Source of the DNA: Kaistella gelatinilytica
Lineage (GTDB): Bacteria; Bacteroidota; Bacteroidia; Flavobacteriales; Weeksellaceae
Length of the DNA: 64,000 bases
Reading direction: 5' to 3'
Assembly (NCBI RefSeq): GCF_015679325.1
Contig: NZ_JADPVI010000003.1
Location: forward strand, 124,001-188,000
This document shows, piece after piece, positions 43,510 to 52,101 of this stretch. The position numbers and the translations under genes are program-made. Under the pieces are notes generated by a model that searched no databases, was not told the DNA's origin, and worked only from the letters and a program-made list of their open reading frames with translations. Position 1 is the stretch's first letter. Each line of letters begins with the position of its first letter.

Positions 43510-44604
43510 ATGAAAATAATAGATTTATATATCATCAAAAAATACCTCGGAACTTTCGGGTTTATGCTGGGATTATTAACTATTATCGTATTGGTGATCG
43601 ATGTTCAGGCAAAAGCACCGAGAATTGAATCGAACGGTTTTACGGTGACCGAATTCCTCATCAACTTTTATCCGTACTGGATCGTGAATCTGATCATCAC
43701 CTTCATGTCGATCTTGGTTTTTATTTCTGTTATTTTCTTTACTTCAAGAATTGCAAATGACACCGAAATTGTTGCCATCATAAGTTCTGGCGCAAGTTTT
43801 CATCGTTTTGCAAGACCTTATTTAATGACTTCCGGCTTGATCGCTATTTTTGCCCTATTGCTCAATCACTATGTTTTGCCTCTTGCAAATATTAAGAAGA
43901 ATGAACTGGAACCTTACACCTACACCACAATGGCGCGGGAAGAATTCACAGGAAGCTCCGAGGTTTCAACGCAACTTTCCAAGACCGAATATATTTTCGT
44001 TAAAAGTTATAATAAGAAAGAAAAACGCGGATCCGGATTTATTTATCAAAAATTCGACAAAAACAGAAAGTTAGTTTACCAGCTTAATGCGACCGATTTC
44101 AACTGGGACAATAGTAAAAAGCTTTTTATTCTCAATAATTTTTTCACGAAGGCCATCAATAAAGATGAAACCGAAAAATTAGGAAATGGAACGGTGATGG
44201 AGAAAAGCTTCATTCATCCACCGGAAGAGTTATTTCCCGATGTTTTGCTCGGACAAAATAAAACAACGCCGGATCTGATCAAATTCATTGACAGAGAAAA
44301 AGAAAAAGGAAACGGAAATCTCAACAATTATCTCAATGAATTGTATCAAAGAACTTCGATGCCAGTTTCGGTGATCATTTTAACTTTCCTCGGATTATCT
44401 TTGTCATCACAGAAAAAACGCGGCGGTTTAGGAGTAAATCTTGCCATAGGAATTGCCCTCGCTTTTGTTTTTGTATTCTCGTTTGAAGCCTTAAAAGTGG
44501 TATCTGCCAACAAAACATTAACGCCACTTTTAGCGATGTGGTTGCCAAACCTCGTTTTCGGACCGGTTGCCGTCTACTTATATTTCAAAAGAGCCAATCA
44601 ATAA
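43510..44604 (+). CDS. LptF/LptG-family permease (YjgP/YjgQ)
   Basis: Membrane component of the LPS exporter that takes lipopolysaccharide from the inner membrane to the periplasmic bridge. Of 364 residues, the first about 120 contain three helices starting MKIIDLYIIKKYLGTFGF, then a periplasmic beta-jellyroll-like domain (residues about 125-265), and three C-terminal helices. Segments typical of the family are EIVAIISSGASFHRFARP and GLSLSSQKKRGGLGVNLAIGI. Whether it is LptF or LptG cannot be stated; the second paralogue and LptB are not in the window. It ends 7 nt inside the convergent birA. Confidence 0.88.
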   Translation: MKIIDLYIIKKYLGTFGFMLGLLTIIVLVIDVQAKAPRIESNGFTVTEFLINFYPYWIVNLIITFMSILVFISVIFFTSRIANDTEIVAIISSGASFHRFARPYLMTSGLIAIFALLLNHYVLPLANIKKNELEPYTYTTMAREEFTGSSEVSTQLSKTEYIFVKSYNKKEKRGSGFIYQKFDKNRKLVYQLNATDFNWDNSKKLFILNNFFTKAINKDETEKLGNGTVMEKSFIHPPEELFPDVLLGQNKTTPDLIKFIDREKEKGNGNLNNYLNELYQRTSMPVSVIILTFLGLSLSSQKKRGGLGVNLAIGIALAFVFVFSFEALKVVSANKTLTPLLAMWLPNLVFGPVAVYLYFKRANQ

Positions 44605-45314
44605 AGCAATTCGATTTCTTTGTGGTAAAACTTTTGAAGACCTTTATTTTCTAATTCTATCCAAAGGAAACCATCTTTATCGACCTCTTTTATAATGCCA
44701 TTTTGTCTTAAACCTTCAATATCGAAAACTGAAATCTGATCTTTTCGAAATAATTGGCCGTTTAATCCCGTTAAAACCTCATGTTCAGAAACTTCTTTCA
44801 TCAAATGAATTAAAAAATATTCATTCAGAGCTTCTGTGAACTCATTCAAATTAAATTTTAAACCAGTCTGAGTAAGCAACGATCCTGCTCTTGTAAGATT
44901 CTCAAATTTTTCCTGCAGAACATTTAAGCCAATGCCAATGATGAAATAAGGTATTCCACCAATGTTTTTTTTCTCGATCAACAGTCCGGCAATTTTTTTA
45001 TTTTTAATGATCAAATCATTTGGCCACTTTATTTCAACAACTGATTTTGTCATAATGGCTAGAAAGTCCGCCAATGTTAGAGCGGTATAGAAATTGAATA
45101 AATGATCCTGTAATTTAATAAGAGAAGAAGGAACAGCAATTGTAAAAGCTAGATTCAAATTTTCTGATGATTGCCAGGAATTTCCATACTGTCCTTTTCC
45201 TTTTGTTTGCTTGAAAGTATAAACAGAGAGTAACTCATTAGGTTCCGCGGGGAGGAAATGGAGAATTTCATCATTAGTTGATCCACATTCATTCAAATAA
45301 ATAATTGAAGCCAT
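44598..45314 (-). CDS. birA: Biotin-[acetyl-CoA-carboxylase] ligase (catalytic domain only)
   Basis: Attaches biotin to the carrier protein of acetyl-CoA carboxylase through biotinyl-AMP. The 238 residues contain only the catalytic and C-terminal domains; the N-terminal helix-turn-helix of bifunctional BirA is absent, so this form should not repress biotin genes. Motifs: ECGSTNDEI, the ATP/biotin loop KGKGQYGNSW, VEIKWPNDL with the catalytic Lys, and KKIAGLLIEK. It is divergent from rsfS and its 3' end overlaps the permease gene by 7 nt. Confidence 0.93.
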   Translation of the reverse strand: MASIIYLNECGSTNDEILHFLPAEPNELLSVYTFKQTKGKGQYGNSWQSSENLNLAFTIAVPSSLIKLQDHLFNFYTALTLADFLAIMTKSVVEIKWPNDLIIKNKKIAGLLIEKKNIGGIPYFIIGIGLNVLQEKFENLTRAGSLLTQTGLKFNLNEFTEALNEYFLIHLMKEVSEHEVLTGLNGQLFRKDQISVFDIEGLRQNGIIKEVDKDGFLWIELENKGLQKFYHKEIELLY

Positions 45315-45346
45315 TAAGAAAACTTTAAGAGTTAGAATGGGTAAAT

Positions 45347-45380
45347 TTGAGACTAATTAAATAAAAAAACAATAAATTTG
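45347..45380 (+). promoter_or_regulatory. Flavobacterial promoter of rsfS-ftsH
   Basis: TTG (45347-45349) and TAAATTTG (45373-45380) are 23 nt apart; the ATG at 45401 is 20 nt downstream. Confidence 0.6.
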
Positions 45381-45400
45381 CAGATTATACAAAATTTTTA

Positions 45401-45763
45401 ATGAATAAGATTACAGAAAAGCAACTACTTATCGACAAAATAGTAGAAGCAATGCAAGATACAAAGGGAGAAGACATCCTAATTTTTGATTTAACGAAGA
45501 TTGAAAACTCAGTAGCAGAAACATTTATCATCTGTAGCGGAAACTCTAATACCCAAGTTTCTGCAATCGCAGGAAATATCGAGAAAAAGGTAAGAAATGA
45601 CTTACAGGATCGTCCTTGGCACGTAGAAGGAAACGAAAATGCTTTGTGGGTTCTTCTTGATTACGTCTCGGTCGTTGTGCATGTTTTCCAAAGAGAAACC
45701 CGTGAATATTACGATATTGAGGAACTTTGGGGCGATGCGAAGATCACCAAAATAGAAAATTAA
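45401..45763 (+). CDS. rsfS: Ribosomal silencing factor RsfS
   Basis: Binds ribosomal protein uL14 of the large subunit and prevents joining with the small subunit when nutrients are low. The 120 residues contain the family pattern: GEDILIFDLTKIENSVAETFIICSG, RPWHVEGNENALWVLLDYVSVVVHVF and REYYDIEELWGDA at the end. It heads a probable rsfS-ftsH unit, with 54 nt to the ftsH ATG. Confidence 0.95.
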   Translation: MNKITEKQLLIDKIVEAMQDTKGEDILIFDLTKIENSVAETFIICSGNSNTQVSAIAGNIEKKVRNDLQDRPWHVEGNENALWVLLDYVSVVVHVFQRETREYYDIEELWGDAKITKIEN

Positions 45764-45817
45764 AATTAATGATATTTGACGGAATTATATTTTCGTCAAA
45801 ATTTTTATAGAAAAAAT

Positions 45818-47815
45818 ATGAATAATAATAAAGGATTTAACTGGTTTTTTCCAATAGCAATTGGAGCCATTCTACTCTTTTTCTTTTCGAATATGAACAG
45901 CAATGCTGACTCAAACAATATCGATGAAGATGCATTCTACGCTTTAATGCAACAGGGAAAAGTACAGGATGTTTTAGTTTATAAAGACACCGAAAAAGCG
46001 GACGTATTCCTCACAAAAGCAGCAAAAACAGAATTGGCAAGCAAACAAAAGGCGAAAGAAAAAAGCCCGTTTGATGCTTTCGATTTTGCACCAAAAGCAG
46101 ATTATAATTTGAGTTTCGGTGATTTGCAGTTGTTTCTGGAGAAATTTGACAAGATTAAACAGGAAAACCCAACCATTGTAACCAAAAAAGATTACGGTGT
46201 GGGCAAAAACCCGATGACAGAGTTGCTCTTTACTGCGATCTTCTGGATTGCAATTATGGCTTTATTTTATTTTGTGATCTTCCGCAAAATGATGGGCGGC
46301 GGTGGCGGCGGAGCTGGTGGACAAATATTTTCCATTGGTAAATCCAAAGCAAAACTTTTTGATGAAAAAGATAAAGTTCAGGTTTCATTTAAAGATGTTG
46401 CCGGTTTAGAAGGTGCCAAAGAAGAAGTACAGGAAGTTGTAGATTTCTTGAAGAACTCAGAAAAATATACTAAACTTGGTGGAAAAATACCGAAGGGAGT
46501 TTTATTGGTCGGTCCTCCGGGAACCGGGAAAACCCTTTTGGCAAAAGCTGTTGCAGGTGAAGCAAAAGTACCTTTCTTCTCTCTTTCTGGATCAGATTTC
46601 GTGGAGATGTTTGTAGGAGTTGGAGCTTCACGAGTACGTGATTTATTTGCACAGGCAAAACTTAAATCTCCCGCAATTATTTTTATTGATGAAATTGATG
46701 CCATTGGTAGAGCCAGAGGAAAAGGAAATATGACCGGTGGAAACGACGAAAGAGAAAATACACTGAATCAATTGCTGACAGAAATGGACGGTTTCGGAAC
46801 CGACACGAATGTGATCATTATGGCAGCAACCAACAGAGCCGATATTTTAGATAAAGCATTAATGCGAGCAGGTCGATTCGACCGTTCGATTTATGTTGAC
46901 CTACCAGAATTGCACGAAAGAAGAGAGATCTTCGATGTGCATTTGGCGAAAATTAAAATGGAACCTAATATCGACCGTGAATTCTTAGCGAAACAAACTC
47001 CAGGCTTTAGTGGAGCAGATATTGCGAATCTTTGTAATGAAGCAGCGCTAATTGCAGCAAGAAACTCTCACGAAGCGGTATCGACCCAGGATTTCTTAGA
47101 TGCTGTTGATAGAATTATCGGCGGACTTGAAAAGAAAAATAAAGCGATCAAACCTTCGGAAAAAAGAAGAGTTGCTTATCATGAAGCGGGTCATGCTACA
47201 ATCTCCTGGTTGGTAGAACATGCGGCGCCATTATTAAAGGTAACGATTGTACCAAGAGGACGCTCTTTAGGAGCAGCTTGGTATCTTCCGGAAGAAAGAC
47301 AGCTTACCACAACAGAACAGATGTATGATGAGCTTTGTGCAACTTTAGGCGGAAGAGCAGCTGAACAAACCATTTTCGGAAATATTTCAACCGGTGCTTT
47401 ATCAGATCTTGAAAGAGTGACGAAGCAAGCTCAAGCCATGGTGACGATTTACGGTTTGAACGATAAAATTGGTAACATTTCCTACTACGACAGTACAGGA
47501 CAATCTGAATACAGTTTCGGAAAACCTTATTCTGAGCAGACTGCTAAAATGATCGATGAAGAAATTTCTAAAATTATCGAGACGCAATATGCAAGAGCTT
47601 TGCAGATCTTAGCTGATAATAAAGATAAGTTAGATGCTCTCGCAGCAAAATTGTTAGAAAAAGAAGTTATTTTCCGTGAAGACCTGGAAGAAGTTTTCGG
47701 ACAGAGAGCCTGGGATCCTGAATTAACAGAACATCCTGTGTCAAATACACACAAAGGGGAAACTCCGGAAGAAGAAGCGGTAATTGTAGCGCCTGATTCT
47801 GGTACCCAACTTTAA
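45818..47815 (+). CDS. ftsH: ATP-dependent zinc metalloprotease FtsH
   Basis: Membrane-bound AAA+ protease that extracts and degrades membrane proteins and unstable regulators. The ATG at 45818 begins [12 protein letters not shown]; a TTG 14 codons earlier is not needed. Two membrane helices (residues about 9-24 and 135-155) flank a periplasmic domain, followed by Walker A GPPGTGKT (232-239), Walker B IIFIDE (287-292), the second region of homology ending in AGRFDRSI, and the zinc site HEAGH (455-459). At 665 residues the length is normal. A strong terminator follows. Confidence 0.97.
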   Translation: MNNNKGFNWFFPIAIGAILLFFFSNMNSNADSNNIDEDAFYALMQQGKVQDVLVYKDTEKADVFLTKAAKTELASKQKAKEKSPFDAFDFAPKADYNLSFGDLQLFLEKFDKIKQENPTIVTKKDYGVGKNPMTELLFTAIFWIAIMALFYFVIFRKMMGGGGGGAGGQIFSIGKSKAKLFDEKDKVQVSFKDVAGLEGAKEEVQEVVDFLKNSEKYTKLGGKIPKGVLLVGPPGTGKTLLAKAVAGEAKVPFFSLSGSDFVEMFVGVGASRVRDLFAQAKLKSPAIIFIDEIDAIGRARGKGNMTGGNDERENTLNQLLTEMDGFGTDTNVIIMAATNRADILDKALMRAGRFDRSIYVDLPELHERREIFDVHLAKIKMEPNIDREFLAKQTPGFSGADIANLCNEAALIAARNSHEAVSTQDFLDAVDRIIGGLEKKNKAIKPSEKRRVAYHEAGHATISWLVEHAAPLLKVTIVPRGRSLGAAWYLPEERQLTTTEQMYDELCATLGGRAAEQTIFGNISTGALSDLERVTKQAQAMVTIYGLNDKIGNISYYDSTGQSEYSFGKPYSEQTAKMIDEEISKIIETQYARALQILADNKDKLDALAAKLLEKEVIFREDLEEVFGQRAWDPELTEHPVSNTHKGETPEEEAVIVAPDSGTQL

Positions 47816-47824
47816 TAAAAACAG

Positions 47825-47863
47825 TCCTGATTATTTAATTTATAGTAAATAATCAGGATTTTT
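47825..47863 (+). terminator. Intrinsic terminator of ftsH
   Basis: A 13-bp stem, TCCTGATTATTTA (47825-47837) with TAAATAATCAGGA (47846-47858), is followed by a T-run. Confidence 0.88.
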
Positions 47864-47875
47864 GTATTTAATTGA

Positions 47876-47903
47876 TTGTTTACGCAAATATTTTCTATTT
47901 TTG
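47876..47903 (+). promoter_or_regulatory. Flavobacterial promoter of the LUD-cdsA-psd operon
   Basis: TTG (47876-47878) and TATTTTTG (47896-47903) are 17 nt apart. The TTG start codon at 47931 is 27 nt downstream of the -7 box. Confidence 0.6.
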
Positions 47904-47930
47904 CACTAACAACGATATAATCAATAGAAA

Positions 47931-48512
47931 TTGAGTCTTTTCAAAAAAATTGTCGGAAAAATATTAAATCAACCTGAAGAAGAAGAAAATCAGGATTTGA
48001 TAAAACTTGGGGATCAGCTGAAAAATGCTGACCTTGATTATAAGTTTGCGCAACTTTTTACGCATTCCGGCGGATTTTTTAACTATTGTGCAGATGAGGC
48101 TGAAGCACTTCAAACCCTGCATCATATTCTGAAAATAGAAGATATAAAATCTGTTTTTTGCTGGGACGCCGATTTGAAGAACTTTTTAGATGTTGTAAAA
48201 GTTCCTTACACCAAAGAACTCGAACTTTTCAATGATTGTGCCTTTATCACCTGCGAATATTTAATCGCTTATGATGGCAGAATTATGCTTTCCTACAATA
48301 ATATTCAACATTATCATTCTTCGAGACTTCCACAAAAAATTATTTTGATGGCCAATGTTTCTCAGATCGTAACCAATCTGAACGATGCGATGAGTAAAAT
48401 TAAACGCAATGGTAACATTCGAAATCTCACCTCGATTAGTGGAAGCAACTCCAAATTGGATACGCCAAATAAGGATAATACAAAACTTTTCTTACTTTTG
48501 CTCGAAGATTAA
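47931..48512 (+). CDS. LUD-domain protein with TTG start
   Basis: A 193-residue protein resembling the LUD (LutC/YkgG) fold: LNQPEEEENQDLIKLGDQL at the start, then ECEY/AFITCEYLIAYDGRIML, NIQHYHSSRLPQKIILMA, and SQIVTNLNDAMSKI, in the place where LUD proteins have the conserved Glu-x-Gly and Leu-Pro segments. LutC works in lactate oxidation with LutA and LutB, but neither is here, so that role is unlikely. The only start compatible with an upstream stop at 47925 is TTG at 47931. It lies between ftsH and cdsA and probably shares transcription with cdsA and psd. The family is moderately certain and the function unknown. Confidence 0.75.
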   Translation: MSLFKKIVGKILNQPEEEENQDLIKLGDQLKNADLDYKFAQLFTHSGGFFNYCADEAEALQTLHHILKIEDIKSVFCWDADLKNFLDVVKVPYTKELELFNDCAFITCEYLIAYDGRIMLSYNNIQHYHSSRLPQKIILMANVSQIVTNLNDAMSKIKRNGNIRNLTSISGSNSKLDTPNKDNTKLFLLLLED

Positions 48513-48523
48513 TTCTTCGTCTT

Positions 48524-48571
48524 ATGGAAAAGAAAAAACTAGTTAACTTACAATCACACCATCTTGGATAA
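48524..48571 (+). CDS. Possible 15-residue leader peptide overlapping the cdsA start
   Basis: ATG at 48524 opens a 15-codon frame (MEKKKLVNLQSHHLG) ending with TAA at 48569-48571, so its last codons overlap the TTG start of cdsA at 48564. Ribosomes finishing here could restart at the weak TTG. There is no ribosome-binding site to test this, and the frame is short enough to be chance. Confidence 0.25.
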   Translation: MEKKKLVNLQSHHLG

Positions 48572-49439
48572 AAATTTAGTACAGCGAATTTTCGGAGGAT
48601 TTTTATATGGTTTTCTTGTGATTTTTTGCACCACTCCGCTTGGATCACAACTCCTCGATAAAATTTCGCCCAACCTTGTCACACAACAAGATCTTTTTTA
48701 TGGATTGATCACCTTCTTTCTTTTCGTCGGAGCCTGGGAATGCATGAAGATGATGAAGTTTGATCCTAAAAGCTGGGAGAAATGGGCAGTTTTTCCATTA
48801 ATTATTCTGGTTTTCTATCGCTTTTCTAAAAGATTTTTTCAGCACGGTTTCTTTTTCGACTTTAACCTGTCTGAAATATTGGCACTTTCGCTCATCGTCA
48901 TTGCGGTGATCACCCTCTTCAAATTTTCTAAAGAACTCTATTACGATAATGGCAAATTGATCTTTACCGTAATATATACCGCACTTCCATTTGGATTTAC
49001 TTTGGGTTTACCAAAATTCTCTGCGGTTGACAATACCTTTACTTTAGAAGTTTTCTTCCTGTTTATTTTGATCTGGAGCAGTGATACCTTCGCCTACTTC
49101 ACGGGGAAATTTTTTGGAAAACATAAAATGGCACCTAAAATCTCTCCTAAAAAAACCTGGGAAGGATTCGCAGGTGGCGTTATCTTAACTTTGATCCTCG
49201 GTTTTTTTGTTGAAAAATACTTCCCTGAACTACGTGGCAACTGGATGGTTGTAGGAGTTTTGGTTGCTGTGTTTGGACCGCTTGGTGATTTGGTAGAAAG
49301 CCAGCTGAAGAGAACTTTTGGCGTAAAAGATTCGGGAAATATCATTCCGGGTCACGGCGGGATTTTAGATCGTCTCGATAGTTTTATTATCTGCGCTCCT
49401 GTCGTATATTTGTACTTTATCTTAGAAAAATTCATTTAG
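48564..49439 (+). CDS. cdsA: Phosphatidate cytidylyltransferase
   Basis: Makes CDP-diacylglycerol from phosphatidic acid and CTP, the precursor of all phospholipids. The 291 residues form about eight membrane helices; the signature near the C terminus is KRTFGVKDSGNIIPGHGGILDRLDS, with SPKKTWEGFAGG preceding it. The start is read as TTG at 48564, giving MDKNLVQRIFGGFLYGF, the usual beginning of flavobacterial CdsA; no ATG in frame lies nearby. It precedes psd by 8 nt, so CDP-lipid and phosphatidylethanolamine synthesis are linked. Confidence 0.94.
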   Translation: MDKNLVQRIFGGFLYGFLVIFCTTPLGSQLLDKISPNLVTQQDLFYGLITFFLFVGAWECMKMMKFDPKSWEKWAVFPLIILVFYRFSKRFFQHGFFFDFNLSEILALSLIVIAVITLFKFSKELYYDNGKLIFTVIYTALPFGFTLGLPKFSAVDNTFTLEVFFLFILIWSSDTFAYFTGKFFGKHKMAPKISPKKTWEGFAGGVILTLILGFFVEKYFPELRGNWMVVGVLVAVFGPLGDLVESQLKRTFGVKDSGNIIPGHGGILDRLDSFIICAPVVYLYFILEKFI

Positions 49440-49447
49440 AAAAACTC

Positions 49448-50104
49448 ATGAAATTACATAAAGAATCAAAGGGAACCATCATCGTCGCAAGTATTGCTTT
49501 TGCAGTCGTTGCTGTTCTTTCCATCTATTTTCTGAAAAACTTATCACTCCTGATCATTATTCCTTTACTCGTAATTTACGGATTGGTATTTTGGTTTTTT
49601 CGTGTTCCAAAAAGAAATATTCAGGATCATACCGAAAATGTGATTGCTCCTGTTGATGGTAAAGTGGTGATGATCAAAGAAGTATTTGAAAATGAATTAC
49701 TACAGACCAAAGTGATTCAGGTCTCAATTTTCATGTCACCATTAAACGTTCATATCTGTCGTTTTCCGGTTTCCGGACAAGTTATTTATAAAAAATATCA
49801 TCCGGGAAAATATTTGGTAGCGTGGCACGAAAAGTCATCCACCGAAAATGAAAGAACAACGGTTGCCGTAGAAAGTCTAACCAATCACAAAGTATTGTTC
49901 CGCCAGATCGCGGGTTACGTTGCGCGCAGGATCGTATTTAACTGTAATGAAGGCGATGCGGCAAAAGCCGGACACGAATTCGGTTTTATAAAATTCGGCT
50001 CCAGAATGGATGTTTTCTTGCCTTTAGACACTGAGATCATCTGCAAGATCGGGGACAAAACAAAAGGTGGAATTGATGTTATCGCGAGAATGACGGATCA
50101 GTAA
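49448..50104 (+). CDS. psd: Phosphatidylserine decarboxylase (short type)
   Basis: Converts phosphatidylserine to phosphatidylethanolamine. The 218-residue form is the short Psd type. Two N-terminal membrane helices (residues about 12-50) are followed by VIAPVDGKVVMIKE, SIFMSPLNVHICRFPVSG, and the self-cleavage site FGSR with Gly184-Ser185, where the pyruvoyl prosthetic group forms. It is co-directional with cdsA, 8 nt apart. The phosphatidylserine synthase gene is not in this window. Its product is the phosphoethanolamine donor for EptA. Confidence 0.94.
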   Translation: MKLHKESKGTIIVASIAFAVVAVLSIYFLKNLSLLIIIPLLVIYGLVFWFFRVPKRNIQDHTENVIAPVDGKVVMIKEVFENELLQTKVIQVSIFMSPLNVHICRFPVSGQVIYKKYHPGKYLVAWHEKSSTENERTTVAVESLTNHKVLFRQIAGYVARRIVFNCNEGDAAKAGHEFGFIKFGSRMDVFLPLDTEIICKIGDKTKGGIDVIARMTDQ

Positions 50105-50126
50105 AAACCTTAAATAAAAATTTAAA

Positions 50127-50157
50127 AGCCAGGATTGAATTCATCCTGGCTTTTTTT
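50127..50157 (+). terminator. Intrinsic terminator of psd
   Basis: A perfect 9-bp stem, AGCCAGGAT (50127-50135) with ATCCTGGCT (50143-50151), is followed by six T. Confidence 0.9.
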
Positions 50158-50187
50158 ATTTCCAAATTCTAAAATGTTTCCAAAAAA

Positions 50188-50213
50188 AAAGAATCAACTT
50201 CCGTCGATTCTTT
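50188..50213 (-). terminator. Intrinsic terminator with the CAACTTyCGTCG loop
   Basis: AAAGAATC (50188-50195) pairs with GATTCTTT (50206-50213); on the minus strand a long T-run follows. It ends the lipoprotein gene at 50237. The loop CAACTTCCGTCG is nearly the same as in the terminators at 60875 and 61451. Confidence 0.8.
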
Positions 50214-50236
50214 ATCAATTTTATATAATTAAAAAA

Positions 50237-50560
50237 TTAAATAGGAACGAAAATAACCGCTGCAATTGCTGCAAGACCGATCGCAATAGTTGAAAGCAGA
50301 TCTACTTTTTTTACCTCGCGAATGTTGCTTTTTTCAATTACAATTTCCTCTCCTTGTTTATTTTTAATATAAATCTGAGTCTCATCCTGTTTCAAGATCT
50401 CCGCTTTATACTCTTTTGCGTCATTGGTCAAAATGGTGTATTTTTCGTAAAGTTCCAAAGAATTCGGCTGCAAGGGTTTATTGTTGCTTACTAACCTCGT
50501 TTGGCAAGAGGTTGCGCTAAGAATTAACAGTAATACGAATATCGAAAAGAACTTTTTCAT
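50237..50560 (-). CDS. Small putative lipoprotein with hydrophobic C terminus
   Basis: A 107-residue protein. The ATG at 50560 starts a lipoprotein signal MKKFFSIFVLLLILSATSC; an ATG seven codons upstream is less likely. The middle part (EKYTILTNDAKEYKAEILKQDETQIYIKNKQGEEIVIEKSN) is beta-rich and charged, and the end IAIGLAAIAAVIFVPI is a hydrophobic segment that could span the membrane. I do not recognise a family. It has its own terminator. Confidence 0.75.
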   Translation of the reverse strand: MKKFFSIFVLLLILSATSCQTRLVSNNKPLQPNSLELYEKYTILTNDAKEYKAEILKQDETQIYIKNKQGEEIVIEKSNIREVKKVDLLSTIAIGLAAIAAVIFVPI

Positions 50561-50631
50561 TTTTAAAATATATTTTTCCAAATGTAATAAAATAATTATT
50601 GATAGAATAATCTCACGAATGCGATCGATGG

Positions 50632-51840
50632 TTATTTTAAATTGAGATCTTGTGCAATGATCCAGGCTTCACTCCAACACGCCTGAAAGTTGAAACCACC
50701 GGTAACCGCATCGATATTAAGAACTTCGCCAGCTAAATAAAAATTATCTAAAATCTTAGACGACATATTTTTAAAATTAATTTCCTTCAATTCTACGCCA
50801 CCTGCTGTTACAAATTCGTCTTTGTAAGTTGATTTACCGGAAACCTGCATTACGTTTTTACATAGATGATGTAAAATACTTTGAAGTTCTTTTGAAGAAA
50901 TGCTTGAAATATTTTTTTCCAAATCAACTTTTGAAAGCCACAGAATACGATGCCAGAATCTCGTCGTAATATCAAAAACCTTAGAAGTTCCAATTGATTT
51001 CTTCGGATTTTCCTGGCGAAATTTCTTGAAAATTTCTTCGGCATCTTCCAAATCGATTCCCAAAAAATTAACGTGAATATCAAACTGATATTTTAAGTCT
51101 GCTAATTCCCTCGCTTTCCAGGCAGAAATCTTTAAAATTGCCGGTCCTGAAAGTCCCCAATGCGTAATTAACATTGGTCCCGATTCCTCCATTTTTAATT
51201 TTGGAATTGAAACTTCGGCATAAGGAAAACTTGTTCCCATTAAATCTTTCAGCGTTTCATTTTTAATATTAAATGTAAAAAGAGAAGGAACTGCTTCAAC
51301 GATTTGATGTCCTAAATTTTTAATGAGTTTTAAAGATTTCGGGGAACTTCCGGTCGCGTAAACCACAAAATCCGCAGCATATTCTCCCGTTGAAGTTTTT
51401 ACGGTATAAATATCCTCTTCTTTTAGAATTTCTAAAACGACAGCTTGCGTTTTTACGTCGAAATTTTTGCTTCGAACTTCATTAACCATTGTATCAATGA
51501 TTGTTTGCGAAGAATTGCTTTCGGGGAAAATTCGGTTGTCATTTTCGATTTTTAAGGAAACGCCGCGCTCTTCAAACCATCCCATCGTATCGCCGGACTG
51601 AAACTGATGAAAAACACTTAGCAATTCTTTATTTCCGCGCGGATAAAACTGCACCAGTTCTTTCGGATCAAAACAGGCGTGGGAAACATTGCATCTTCCA
51701 CCACCCGAAATCTTTACTTTTTGTAAAACATCGGTATTTTGTTCGAGAATGGTGACGTAGAATTTATTTTCATCGAGGTTTGCTGCACAGAAAAATCCTG
51801 CTGCACCGCCGCCGATAATGATGATTCTTTTCTTTTTCAT
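50632..51840 (-). CDS. FAD-dependent oxidoreductase, HI0933/YhiN family
   Basis: A 402-residue flavoprotein of the HI0933-like (BaiN/YhiN) group. The ATG at 51840 begins MKKKRIIIIGGGAAGFFCAANL, where GGGAAG is the Rossmann dinucleotide motif; an in-frame start 22 codons upstream adds no family sequence. KISGGGRCNVSHA and YATGSSPKSLKLI, with VTGGFNFQACWSEAWIIAQDL at the C terminus, are typical of the family. The reaction is not known in most bacteria, so no substrate is assigned. It is a single gene with an intergenic element in the divergent gap. Confidence 0.92.
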   Translation of the reverse strand: MKKKRIIIIGGGAAGFFCAANLDENKFYVTILEQNTDVLQKVKISGGGRCNVSHACFDPKELVQFYPRGNKELLSVFHQFQSGDTMGWFEERGVSLKIENDNRIFPESNSSQTIIDTMVNEVRSKNFDVKTQAVVLEILKEEDIYTVKTSTGEYAADFVVYATGSSPKSLKLIKNLGHQIVEAVPSLFTFNIKNETLKDLMGTSFPYAEVSIPKLKMEESGPMLITHWGLSGPAILKISAWKARELADLKYQFDIHVNFLGIDLEDAEEIFKKFRQENPKKSIGTSKVFDITTRFWHRILWLSKVDLEKNISSISSKELQSILHHLCKNVMQVSGKSTYKDEFVTAGGVELKEINFKNMSSKILDNFYLAGEVLNIDAVTGGFNFQACWSEAWIIAQDLNLK

Positions 51841-51980
51841 TTTTAATAAGTCTTCGTTAAGCGTTGTTAGTGCATGAAGCAGTAATAGAGCTCTTAAGCA
51901 ATGCAAAAATACGATTTTTCTAACCCATGATTAATGCTTATTTTTGCAAATTATAAACTAAGCTTTTTTCGAAGCGAAAA

Positions 51981-52084
51981 CTGCGCCCCGACTTGAACGG
52001 AGCTCTTTTTTATTGTAATCTGAGCGCAGCCGAAGATCACAGTAAAAAAAGCGGGAGTGGAAGGCGGAAATTGGCGCCCCAAAA
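51981..52084 (+). repeat. Two-hairpin intergenic element, copy B
   Basis: Starts CTGCGCCCCGACTTGAACGG; the first hairpin uses TTTTTTATTGT (52006-52016) against ACAGTAAAAAA with a loop containing GAGCGCAGCCGAAGATC; then GCGGGAGTGGAAGGCG links to the second hairpin GGCG (52063-52066) / CGCC (52075-52078) and the ending CCCCAAA. The framework matches copies A and C. It lies in the divergent gap and ends 17 nt before the ATG of the thioesterase gene. Confidence 0.7.
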
Positions 52085-52101
52085 AATATAAATAAAAAAA
52101 T

